DNA of 7,327 nt, taken from Pontiellaceae bacterium. GTDB lineage: Bacteria; Verrucomicrobiota; Kiritimatiellia; Kiritimatiellales; Tichowtungiaceae. Numbering within the stretch: position 1 is the stretch's first letter; each line of letters begins with the position of its first letter. The notes under the pieces are model-generated. The model saw only the letters and a program-made list of their open reading frames with translations, searched no databases and was not told the DNA's origin. The stretch spans positions 1-7,327 of the forward strand of contig JAOZMR010000142.1 in assembly GCA_029934215.1 (NCBI GenBank), written 5' to 3'. Shown here piece after piece: positions 1 through 5,467 of the stretch. The position numbers were made by a program, and so were the translations under genes.

Positions 1-39
1 AGAGGAACTTCGGAGGAAGTCAGAGAAGAGAGTTTGAAT
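1..39 (+). repeat. Solo right arm of the 40-bp inverted-repeat element, forming the kinase leader
   Basis: The first 25 bases match the right arm of the element at 5254-5293 (core AGAGGAACTTCGGAGG, then GTCAG). Both copies are followed by GAGTTTGAAT (30-39 here, 5304-5313 there). The window starts inside this copy, so its left part is not seen. The 5' leader of the downstream kinase gene is therefore made of repeat sequence. The GGAGG at 12-16 is too far from the ATG at 41 to be its ribosome binding site; a weaker GAGAG lies nearer. Confidence 0.75.
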
Positions 40-40
40 A

Positions 41-2092
41 ATGAATGATAATAAATATGACGAGTTTGATGTGGCGATGAGTATGCCGATGATTGGCCCC
101 TCCGACTATGCGCTGAGCGACGGGCAGGTGATTGGGCAATACCGCATCATCAAGCAGCTCGGTAAAGGCGGCATGGGCGAAGTGTATCTCGCTGAAAACA
201 CAATGATGCGTAAGCGGGTGGCTTTGAAGCTCCTTCCGCGGGCCGCCACCAGCGGAACGTTTGTTGACCGCTTCCGCATCGAAGCGCGGGTGATGGCAGA
301 CCTGAACCACCCGAACATTGTGCAGGTGCATCATGCCGGAGAAGAAAACGGGCAGTATTATCTCACCATGGATTACATCTGTTCGCCGTCCGGCGAACCG
401 CAGACCCTCGAAGAGGTTCTGGCAGAAAAGGGGCGACTCTCAGAAGGTGAGGTCAAAGAGATTGCGCTTCAAATCTGCGACGCGCTGGAGCTGGCCCACG
501 GAAAAGGTCTGGTTCATCGAGATCTAAAACCCGCCAACATTCTGCTAGCGCAGAACATTGCAGATGCGAATAACCAATCTCTAATAACAAATAACTGCCC
601 AATCAAAATCTGTGATTTTGGGTTGGCAAAGGTGGTGGGCGACGATTATTTGCGCACGATGATCGACCGCTCCATCAACCTCAGCATGGCGGGCGAACTG
701 TCTTTGGGCGACGAGCCAACCGCTGGCGGCGATAGCGACAAAAAGCGCAGTTCGGCTCGCGCCATTCTCGGCACCTACGATTATATGGCGCCCGAACAAA
801 AGGCAGGCGGCGAGATCTCTCCGCAAACGGATTTGTATGCCGTCGGCATCATCCTCTATCGCTTGCTCACCGGCGAAAAACCCGAAGGCATGTTCGAAAT
901 GCCGTCCGAACTGGGGTGTGACGCTGCGTGGGATGGAATCGTCCGAACCTGTATGCAAAAGAAGCCGGAGCGACGTCCAGAGAGCGCGGCGGCGTTGCGG
1001 GGGCTGGTGAAGGCGGTCGTGGTTTGTGCGAAAGGAGAGGAAGAGAAGTTAGCCACAAAAGAGCGCAAAGAACGCAAAAAAGGAAATCTGAAGAAGAAGG
1101 TGTTGCTGGGCGTGGTTGGGGTGGGAGTTGTTGCGGGTGCGATAGGTTTGGGGAGTTTGTGGGGGTCGAAACAAGAGCCAGAACCTCAGATTATGGAAAA
1201 GGCGGTCACTCCAAAACCGAAACCTGCGCCGAAAAAGAAGGTGGCGAAGAAAGTGGAGCCAATTAAAAAGGCGTTGCCGTCCGATCTTGTGGAGGTTTCC
1301 GGCGCGAGCACTGCAAACTCGGCTCAAAAACGAGCCGTGGCGCAGACGAGTCTGCCGCTGGAGGTGAAGAGCCGGAAGACGGACATCGCGTTCCGGTTGG
1401 TTCCGGCTGGAACCTTCACGATGGGGAGCCCATCGAATGAAGAAAACCGTTCCAGCGACGAAACTCAACACTCTGTGACGATTTCGAAGCCGTTTTATTG
1501 CGGGAAGTTTGAGGTGACGCAAGCGCAGTGGAAACAGGTGATGGGTACGAGTCCGTCGAAGTTCCAAGGGTCGGAAAATCCTGTGGAACAGGTGAGCTGG
1601 GATGACTGCCAGACGTTCCTGAAAAAGCTGTGTGACCTCGAAGGGGTTCCGCAAGGAACCTATCGGCTGTTGACCGAGGCGCAGTGGGAATACGCATGCC
1701 GGGCGGGAACGACGACTCCGTTTTGTTACGGAAACCGGTTGGATTCAACGATGGCGAATTTCGATGGAAATTATCCGTATGGTGGAGCGTCAAAAAAGGT
1801 GTATCGAAAGAAGACGGTGAGTGTTGGGCAGTTTAAGCCGAATGCGTGGGGAATGTATGATATGCACGGGAATGTGTGGGAATGGTGTAGTGATTGGTAT
1901 GGGGATTATTCATCGGGAAGTGTGACCGATCCGACGGGTGTTTCGTCTGGCTCGTATCGCGTCCGCCGCGGTGGGTCGTGGTCCGACAACGCGAGGTACT
2001 GCCGGTCGGCGTATCGCTGCAGGTACTCGCCCGGCTTCCGCTACGTTAGCGTGGGCTTCCGCCTTCTGAGGATTGCCCCCAACCTCCCTTAA
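41..2092 (+). CDS. Membrane-anchored Ser/Thr protein kinase with C-terminal FGE-like (C-type lectin fold) domain, putative DGR target
   Basis: The 683-residue protein joins a Hanks-type kinase to an FGE/SUMF1-like domain. Kinase, about residues 34-335: glycine loop GKGGMGEVY (41-49), VALK Lys63, Glu81, HRDLKPAN (159-166), DFG (192-194) and APE (250-252), so it should be active. The activation segment is about 60 residues, longer than usual. A basic Lys/Arg/Glu stretch precedes one membrane helix (354-374), then comes a Pro/Lys-rich linker. The FGE-like domain (about 447-676) carries TEAQWEYACRAGT and MHGNVWEW. By rough alignment it keeps one of the two catalytic Cys of true FGE (Cys654) and has Asp at the other, so a binding role is more likely than sulfatase maturation. 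The tail RRGGSW...VGFRL has the make-up of a DGR variable region. With the kinase inside and the FGE domain outside, it would be a one-pass receptor kinase (inference). Residues about 171-186 are a repeat-derived insert. The ATG at 41 is supported by the similar start of the gene at 7014. Confidence 0.93.
   Translation: MNDNKYDEFDVAMSMPMIGPSDYALSDGQVIGQYRIIKQLGKGGMGEVYLAENTMMRKRVALKLLPRAATSGTFVDRFRIEARVMADLNHPNIVQVHHAGEENGQYYLTMDYICSPSGEPQTLEEVLAEKGRLSEGEVKEIALQICDALELAHGKGLVHRDLKPANILLAQNIADANNQSLITNNCPIKICDFGLAKVVGDDYLRTMIDRSINLSMAGELSLGDEPTAGGDSDKKRSSARAILGTYDYMAPEQKAGGEISPQTDLYAVGIILYRLLTGEKPEGMFEMPSELGCDAAWDGIVRTCMQKKPERRPESAAALRGLVKAVVVCAKGEEEKLATKERKERKKGNLKKKVLLGVVGVGVVAGAIGLGSLWGSKQEPEPQIMEKAVTPKPKPAPKKKVAKKVEPIKKALPSDLVEVSGASTANSAQKRAVAQTSLPLEVKSRKTDIAFRLVPAGTFTMGSPSNEENRSSDETQHSVTISKPFYCGKFEVTQAQWKQVMGTSPSKFQGSENPVEQVSWDDCQTFLKKLCDLEGVPQGTYRLLTEAQWEYACRAGTTTPFCYGNRLDSTMANFDGNYPYGGASKKVYRKKTVSVGQFKPNAWGMYDMHGNVWEWCSDWYGDYSSGSVTDPTGVSSGSYRVRRGGSWSDNARYCRSAYRCRYSPGFRYVSVGFRLLRIAPNLP
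569..595 (+). repeat. AATAACCAAT-type repeat inserted in frame in the kinase domain
   Basis: This 27-bp stretch is built from AATAACCAAT and CTAATAACAAATAAC units, the same units as the intergenic arrays at 5316-5354 and 6234-6295. It encodes NNQSLITNN, lengthening the short loop between HRDLKPANILL and IKICDFG by roughly 13 residues compared with a typical kinase. The reading frame and all catalytic motifs are kept. Confidence 0.7.
1053..1082 (+). repeat. CACAAAAGAGCGCAAAGAACGCAAAAA-like repeat in the kinase linker
   Basis: The A-rich block made of ACAAAAGAGCGC, AAAGAACGC and AAAAAAG encodes ATKERKERKK just before the membrane helix. It resembles a common family of dispersed intergenic repeats and, more weakly, the segment at 5147-5168 here. 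It could also be an ordinary basic juxtamembrane stretch. Confidence 0.35.
1952..2092 (+). other. Putative DGR variable region (VR) at the 3' end of the kinase-FGE gene
   Basis: This segment (residues 638-683) is much richer in GC than the rest of the FGE-encoding part just upstream. Fixed residues (RGGSW, CRSA, SPG, VGFRL) alternate with residues 648, 649, 650, 653, 658, 660, 662, 666, 668 and 669. All ten of these codons end in C or T (TCC, GAC, AAC, TAC, TAT, TGC, TAC, TTC, TAC, GTT). That is the pattern expected if AAC/AAT codons in a template repeat were mutated at their adenines. The VR-like segment ends the gene, as in known DGR targets with this fold. No template repeat or reverse transcriptase was found in the window, so the call rests on pattern only. 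The exact borders are approximate. Confidence 0.65.
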
Positions 2093-2108
2093 CGTGAACG
2101 GAAATGGA

Positions 2109-2134
2109 AGCCCTCGGCGGTAGCCGAAAGGGCT
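2109..2134 (+). promoter_or_regulatory. Stem-loop just downstream of the putative VR (DGR-type hairpin)
   Basis: AGCCCT (2109-2114) pairs with AGGGCT (2129-2134), and CGGC (2115-2118) with GCCG (2123-2126). The loop is GGTA and there is a two-A bulge on the 3' side. It starts 17 bases after the kinase stop codon. A hairpin or cruciform with a four-base loop just after the variable region is known to promote mutagenic homing in the Bordetella phage BPP-1 DGR. No T-run follows, which argues against a plain rho-independent terminator. Confidence 0.6.
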
Positions 2135-2138
2135 GGAA

Positions 2139-2333
2139 TTGGAGAGAGCGCAGATAATTAAAGTACGCATTTTGACATTGCAATATAGCGAGGGTCTCGG
2201 TGGTTTCCCTGAAGAGGCATTGCAGGCGGCGTTAGCGGGCAAGGAGATGTTGGAGGTGCGGGATCATTTCTTTGTCCAAGGGGGCAAGCCGCATATTGCG
2301 TTAAAAGAGAATCTTTACCACCCGCTGCGCTAG
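2139..2333 (+). pseudogene. Truncated DGR-associated accessory gene (N-terminal part of an HRDC-type accessory protein)
   Basis: The frame reads KVRILTLQYSEGLGGFPEEA and then KEMLEVRDHFFVQGGKPHIAL. From memory, this resembles the N-terminal domain of small proteins that sit beside DGR reverse transcriptases and end in an HRDC domain. The similarity stops where the inverted-repeat arm at 2317 begins. The last five residues (YHPLR) and the TAG come from the repeat, so the HRDC part is missing. The listed start is a TTG at 2139. GGAGAGAG (2141-2148) is instead well placed for an ATA at 2154, perhaps a mutated ATG. The location directly after a VR-like tail supports the assignment. The family is fairly sure, the exact name less so. 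Confidence 0.6.
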
Positions 2334-2423
2334 AGGAACTTCGGAGGAGGTCAGAGGGGAAAGAAAAAGAAGTTCTCTGAACCCCTCGGCTGTTCTCTCT
2401 AATGAACGAAGTGAATGGGTGGT
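2317..2423 (+). repeat. Right arm followed by left arm of the inverted-repeat element, head to head
   Basis: The right arm at 2317-2357 (ACCACCCGCTGCGCTAGAGG, then AACTTCGGAGGAGGTCAG) is followed after 17 bases by a left arm at 2375-2423 (CTCTGAACCCCTCGGCTGTT ... GGGTGGT). The two arms are near reverse complements, so the segment could fold into a long hairpin. They match the 5254-5293 and 5170-5209 arms, but in the opposite order. The left arm is a variant with an altered middle (TCTAATGAACGAAGTGAAT). The flank GAAAAAGAAGTTCTCTGA is shared with 5163-5174. The element truncates the accessory gene on its left. Confidence 0.75.
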
Positions 2424-2444
2424 AGAAAAATGATGAGAATTTAC

Positions 2445-2688
2445 CCAATAACAATGAGCGGAGCGAACAATCATGAGTATATTTGTTGAGGTGCTTAAAG
2501 ATGATCAAAACGAATCGAATGGGTGAGGTTCTTAAGGAGCTGGGTGAACTATATGAATTGAATCGGAAGATTTAGAAGTTCTCGTTTGTTTCGAGAAAGA
2601 CGAAGACGGTGCATGGAGAAACCGAGTGCAACTCGGTTTTACGTGAAACCGAGTTGCACTCGGTTGTGATGCGAACGATGCGTGGAAA
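2445..2688 (+). pseudogene. Decayed duplicate of the nucleotidyltransferase plus small-ORF module, with a 414-bp internal deletion
   Basis: This block aligns without gaps to 6288-6333 and then to 6748-6945. Everything between, 414 bases including the nucleotidyltransferase catalytic region, is missing. In the intact copy the breakpoints are two ATTGAG motifs (6328-6333 and 6742-6747). What remains of the nucleotidyltransferase is a 17-residue frame (2473-2526) joining MSIFVE to VLKDDQNESNG. The small ORF that follows (from ATG 2501) is stopped by a TAG at 2573-2575 where the other copy has CAA. After that TAG the frame stays open to 2713. Both genes are therefore dead or nearly so here. Confidence 0.85.
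2619..2665 (+). repeat. 47-bp nested palindromic element, copy 1
   Basis: Two units are each palindromic around three bases. In 2619-2639, arm AAACCGAGT faces ACTCGGTTT around GCA; in 2647-2665, AACCGAGT faces ACTCGGTT around TGC. The two units are also reverse complements of each other, so one large or two small hairpins can form. The sequence is nearly identical to 6876-6922. It lies inside the small-ORF remnant and encodes TECNSV and TELHSV. It looks like a REP-type mobile palindrome. Confidence 0.85.
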
Positions 2689-2717
2689 AAGAGTGCGATC
2701 AAAAGATAGATAGGAGC

Positions 2718-2745
2718 TTGTAGTTCTTTTGTTCGGTGCTATAAA
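2718..2745 (+). promoter_or_regulatory. Possible sigma70-type promoter of the nucleotidyltransferase operon
   Basis: TTGTAG (2718-2723) and TATAAA (2740-2745) are 16 bases apart. Transcription would start about 7 bases after the -10 box, at or next to the ATG at 2753. No Shine-Dalgarno precedes that ATG, so the message may be leaderless. This is a consensus match by eye only. Confidence 0.35.
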
Positions 2746-2752
2746 TACCGCT

Positions 2753-3349
2753 ATGAGATTAGATCAAGAACAGATGGAGACGGCTTTTAGGTTGCTAGAG
2801 TATCATTTATCGCGGCAAAAGGCAGGGCTGATCCGGTTGGTTGTGTGCGGGGGTTCTGCGCTGATTGGAGCGGAGTTGGTGGCTCGCACAACAAAGGATG
2901 TTGATGTTTTGGCTCTGCTGAACTCTTCCGGAATGCTGGTTGATCCCGAACCATTGCCACAGGGTCTTCTTGAGGCTTCGGTCATCGTGGCCGATGAGTT
3001 AAATCTTCCCAAGGACTGGCTGAATAATGGACCGAGTTCGGGAGAGGGTGGCCTTTTTCGTATGGGGTTGCCGATCGGTTTAGCCGAGCGTTTGATGGTG
3101 CGTTCTTTCGGGAAGCATTTGAAGGTCTATTTTATTTCTCGGTTGGATCAGATTTTTTTCAAGCTGTATGCGGCGGTGGATCAAGGGGGATATCATACGG
3201 AAGATCTGTTGGCTCTAGACCCATCGGAAGATGAATTGGCGCAAGGGGCTTGCTGGGCAATGACGCATGATGTTTCGGATGGATTTCGGATGGTGCTGGG
3301 TTTGTTTTTAAAGGAGCTGGGTTATGAATCCGTTGCTGAAAAACTTTAG
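2753..3349 (+). CDS. Nucleotidyltransferase (MNT/AbiEii/DUF6036-like), first gene of a three-gene operon
   Basis: The 198-residue protein has a minimal nucleotidyltransferase signature: LVVCGGSAL (GGS at residues 33-35) followed by TTKDVDVLAL (Asp49 and Asp51, the presumed metal-binding pair). Further on come LPKDWLNNGPS, SRLDQIFFKLYA and a Tyr/His-rich DLLALDPSEDEL tail, as in the family annotated as DUF6036 or AbiEii/AbiGii-like nucleotidyltransferases. Such proteins transfer a nucleotide to RNA or protein and are often the toxin half of type IV-like pairs. The ATG at 2753 was chosen; a TTG at 2729 is also in frame but poor. The stop lies 26 bases inside the next gene, so translation is probably coupled. 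It is not close to the nucleotidyltransferase at 6316. Confidence 0.85.
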   Translation: MRLDQEQMETAFRLLEYHLSRQKAGLIRLVVCGGSALIGAELVARTTKDVDVLALLNSSGMLVDPEPLPQGLLEASVIVADELNLPKDWLNNGPSSGEGGLFRMGLPIGLAERLMVRSFGKHLKVYFISRLDQIFFKLYAAVDQGGYHTEDLLALDPSEDELAQGACWAMTHDVSDGFRMVLGLFLKELGYESVAEKL

Positions 3350-4358
3350 GGCTGAATTTGCAGAGCGTACATTGCGGCTGGTTTGGCGGCAGTGGAATGC
3401 TCTAGGCGTTTCGGGGACAGAGTCTGCTTGGAAGGGTGCAGTGATTGATCCTGATGCGCTGCTCGTTTTTTCGCTTCATATTGCCCGCTACGATGCCCGC
3501 TTGTTTCAGGAGATTTTGGATTGGCTACGGTTAAATGGGGCTTTGATCAATATTCAGCGACTGAACAATATGCTTCGAAAATACGGCTTTTCCGGGAGCC
3601 GAATCATCCCAGCTGTCGCCGCATTCCTGGCAGAGGCGGACAGCTCACAACAGCTGAAGTGGAAGCGGTTGGCGGAATCCATCGATTCTCAAAAGGATGA
3701 ACCCCTCTTCTTTTTGTCAAACGGGAACCCCGCGCCTCTGCCCTCTGAGCGCGATGCATTATTTGCTCGGTACAACTTTTCAGCTCCACCCGTTTCGTTG
3801 AGGGGTTATTCCCGTTCTTTTGATCCGGCACTGCCTGAAAACCGCCTCTTGACCTATCGTTCCTTTTTTGGGGTTAACTCCCGAAGCGAGTTGGTTTGTT
3901 TGCTGGGTGCCCGTCACGGTGTTACGGCGGCTCGTGCGGCTCGGCTTACAGGGTACAGCGCCCGTAGCATTCAAAACGTTTTAACGGAAATGTCCGCCTC
4001 CGGCTGGGTGGAAAGCCGAAAAGAAAAACGGGATAAAACCTATTCACTTCGAAGAAGTCCGCATCTTACAGGCTTGTTCGCAGCGGAAATCTCTGAAAGC
4101 GCGTGGGTGTTGTGGCCCGTGGTTTTCCAAGCATTGGAAAGCATTTGGCAGAAGCTTTTCAGCGGGGAACTCGACGATCTCGATGGGCTTGCGCTTGATT
4201 CAGAAATTTTCCTCCTCTGGAAAACCTGTGTGGACATTCTTTCCTTGGATGAGCAGAAAACGTTGCCGTTGCCTGCTCCTAGAAAAACATTACATCATGC
4301 CGCAGAAATGTTCCCCTCAGAATTACTCAACGCCATGCGCCAGCTTGAGTGCGAATAA
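3324..4358 (+). CDS. Winged helix-turn-helix partner of the nucleotidyltransferase
   Basis: The 344-residue protein starts at an ATG with a strong AAGGAG (3311-3316) seven bases upstream, inside the end of the nucleotidyltransferase gene. Residues about 1-180 are mostly helical, with LVWRQWNALGV, DPDALLVFSL and a DARLFQEILDWLRLNGALIN segment. I recall this segment from HTH proteins that pair with DUF6036-type nucleotidyltransferases. Residues about 186-241 form a MarR/ArsR-like winged HTH: the recognition-helix region LTGYSARSIQNVLTEMSASG is followed by a basic wing (RKEKRDKTYSL). The last 100 residues are unassigned. The likely role is antitoxin or autorepressor of the operon (inference). 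An enzymatic or structural role of the N-terminal part cannot be excluded. Confidence 0.8.
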   Translation: MNPLLKNFRAEFAERTLRLVWRQWNALGVSGTESAWKGAVIDPDALLVFSLHIARYDARLFQEILDWLRLNGALINIQRLNNMLRKYGFSGSRIIPAVAAFLAEADSSQQLKWKRLAESIDSQKDEPLFFLSNGNPAPLPSERDALFARYNFSAPPVSLRGYSRSFDPALPENRLLTYRSFFGVNSRSELVCLLGARHGVTAARAARLTGYSARSIQNVLTEMSASGWVESRKEKRDKTYSLRRSPHLTGLFAAEISESAWVLWPVVFQALESIWQKLFSGELDDLDGLALDSEIFLLWKTCVDILSLDEQKTLPLPAPRKTLHHAAEMFPSELLNAMRQLECE

Positions 4359-4363
4359 ATAGA

Positions 4364-5113
4364 ATGGAGTCCGCCGTCGGATTGGTCGTGGCTGAAAAAC
4401 GGGGAGATACCGGATGGGTTCGTCATTCCTTTGCAACCGCGTGGGCGTGGAAAAAGGATATATTTCTCACGAACGCGCATGTTGTGGAGGGCGCCGAGCA
4501 TTATATGAAAAACGGCTTTCGGATCTACGTTGTGTTGAATCAGAGTCCATCGGAACGGTTCTATGTGACCGGCCTTTCAAAACACCCGCATTATCGCCCC
4601 GACTCGGTTTCATCGAACGGGAAAGAGGTTCCTTTCTCCTACGATGTCGGTGCGCTTCAGATTGAAGGCACATTGCCCACTCGATTCAAGCTTGCAGACA
4701 AAAGTACGCTCCACAGTTTGAAAGCAGGCGAACGGGTGGCGTATCTTGGATTTCCTATGGAAAACCTGGTGAACAACGGTGTGGATGTGGATAGCCCCAT
4801 TGCCAATATGCAGTCAGGAATCATCACAGCGGTCAGCGACTTCGACCAGGGCGACAGCGGCCCGAAAAACAATCTTCTGATCCGGCATAATATGGGGTGT
4901 ACAGGCGGCGCGAGCGGAAGTCCCATTTTCAATAGAGATGGAGACGTGGTCGCGATTCTTAACGCGGGAAATATGATGGGACAGATTGTCGGGGTGGATG
5001 ACGCGGGCGAACCGATTGTTGCACGCGCTCCATCAGCAGTCATGATCAACTTCGCGCAGCGAGTGGATCTCATCTTCGACCTGCCGCAACCCAGACGTCT
5101 GAACCGCGAATAA
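4364..5113 (+). CDS. Trypsin-like serine protease without signal peptide, third gene of the operon
   Basis: The protein has the chymotrypsin-fold triad: LTNAHVV (His39), SYDVGALQI (Asp94) and TGGASGSPIF (Ser184), counted from the ATG at 4364. An in-frame GTG at 4349 would add five residues and overlap the HTH gene by 10 bases. The ATG leaves a 5-base gap, and neither start has a clear Shine-Dalgarno, so coupling to the upstream gene is likely. There is no signal peptide, membrane helix or PDZ domain, so it is not a DegP/HtrA periplasmic protease. A cytoplasmic protease behind a nucleotidyltransferase and an HTH protein suggests an effector that cleaves host or invader proteins, or a processing enzyme for its partners (inference). 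The last three residues (NRE) and the TAA lie in a dispersed repeat. Confidence 0.88.
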   Translation: MESAVGLVVAEKRGDTGWVRHSFATAWAWKKDIFLTNAHVVEGAEHYMKNGFRIYVVLNQSPSERFYVTGLSKHPHYRPDSVSSNGKEVPFSYDVGALQIEGTLPTRFKLADKSTLHSLKAGERVAYLGFPMENLVNNGVDVDSPIANMQSGIITAVSDFDQGDSGPKNNLLIRHNMGCTGGASGSPIFNRDGDVVAILNAGNMMGQIVGVDDAGEPIVARAPSAVMINFAQRVDLIFDLPQPRRLNRE

Positions 5114-5133
5114 ACGCTAATGACCGCGAATGG
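5100..5133 (+). repeat. AACCGCGAAT-type dispersed repeat, copy 1, overlapping the protease stop codon
   Basis: The segment TGAACCGCGAAT, AAACGCTAATG, ACCGCGAATGG is an imperfect copy of 5368-5401. Internally it also repeats ACCGCGAAT. It supplies the last codons and the stop of the protease gene. Confidence 0.6.
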
Positions 5134-5169
5134 TAGATTTTTAATCACAAAAAGCAGGAAAAAGAAATT

Positions 5170-5293
5170 CTCTGACTCACTCGGCTGTTCCTCTAGCGCA
5201 GCGGGTGGTAGAAAGATGAGGAGAATCGGTGCGAGGAATGAGAGGGATTTTTCACCACCCGCTAGCGCTAGAGGAACTTCGGAGGGGGTCAGG
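5170..5293. repeat. 124-bp element with about 40-bp imperfect terminal inverted repeats
   Basis: The left arm (5170-5209, CTCTGACTCACTCGGCTGTT ... GCGGGTGGT) and right arm (5254-5293, ACCACCCGCTAGCGCTAGAG ... GGGGGTCAG) are near reverse complements around a 44-bp centre. It encodes nothing credible. Further arms occur at 1-25, 2317-2357 and 2375-2423. It has the shape of a MITE or a large REP-like unit. No target-site duplication could be recognised. Confidence 0.75.
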
Positions 5294-5315
5294 GGGGGAG
5301 GGCGAGTTTGAATGG

Positions 5316-5354
5316 CTAATAACCAATATCGAATAACCAATAACCAGTATCGAA
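5316..5354 (+). repeat. AATAACCAAT-type array, copy 1
   Basis: Degenerate units AATAACCAAT, ATCGAATAACC and AATAACCAGTATCG are repeated in a row. The same units make up 6234-6295, and a version occurs inside the kinase gene at 569-595. No coding role is seen. Confidence 0.8.
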
Positions 5355-5367
5355 GTAAGAGGGATGT

Positions 5368-5401
5368 TGAACCACGAATGGACGCGAATGCACACAAATG
5401 G
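5368..5401 (+). repeat. AACCACGAAT-type dispersed repeat, copy 2
   Basis: TGAACCACGAAT, GGACGCGAATG, CACACAAATGG aligns position by position with 5100-5133. Internal units of the form ACGAATG recur. This type of repeat is familiar from intergenic regions of several environmental bacteria. Confidence 0.65.
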
Positions 5402-5467
5402 GAGGGGAGAAAGATTCGTCAGACACAGCTCCACAGCGATGGGGACGCCTATTATGATCTGTGAATT

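Larger units (their letters stand above)
5114..5467. other. Gene-free stretch made of repeats
   Basis: No credible gene is seen between the protease stop and hicB. In order, it holds the end of the first AACCGCGAAT repeat, an A-rich segment, the 124-bp inverted-repeat element, an AATAACCAAT array and the second AACCACGAAT repeat. About 60 unassigned bases follow. Short frames here have biased, repeat-derived composition. Confidence 0.75.

Noticed and set aside
1049..1654. Long minus-strand open frame (201 codons) opposite the kinase gene
   Set aside because: It is antisense to well-supported FGE and linker coding sequence, its composition is Arg/His/Leu-rich, and no domain is visible. It is a shadow frame.
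2109..2134. Rho-independent terminator after the kinase gene
   Set aside because: The stem is good, but AATTGGAGAG follows instead of a T-run. Its position after a VR-like tail fits a DGR hairpin better.
4657..5397. Minus-strand open frame (246 codons) opposite the protease and the repeats
   Set aside because: It runs through the protease gene's complement and through repeat DNA (LLVIRYWLL-type peptide from AATAACCAAT units), with no recognisable domain.
5410..5464. Open frame ending IRQTQLHSDGDAYYDL and TGA, possibly the tail of a lost gene
   Set aside because: It reads like a natural C-terminus, but there is no upstream body and no family I can name.
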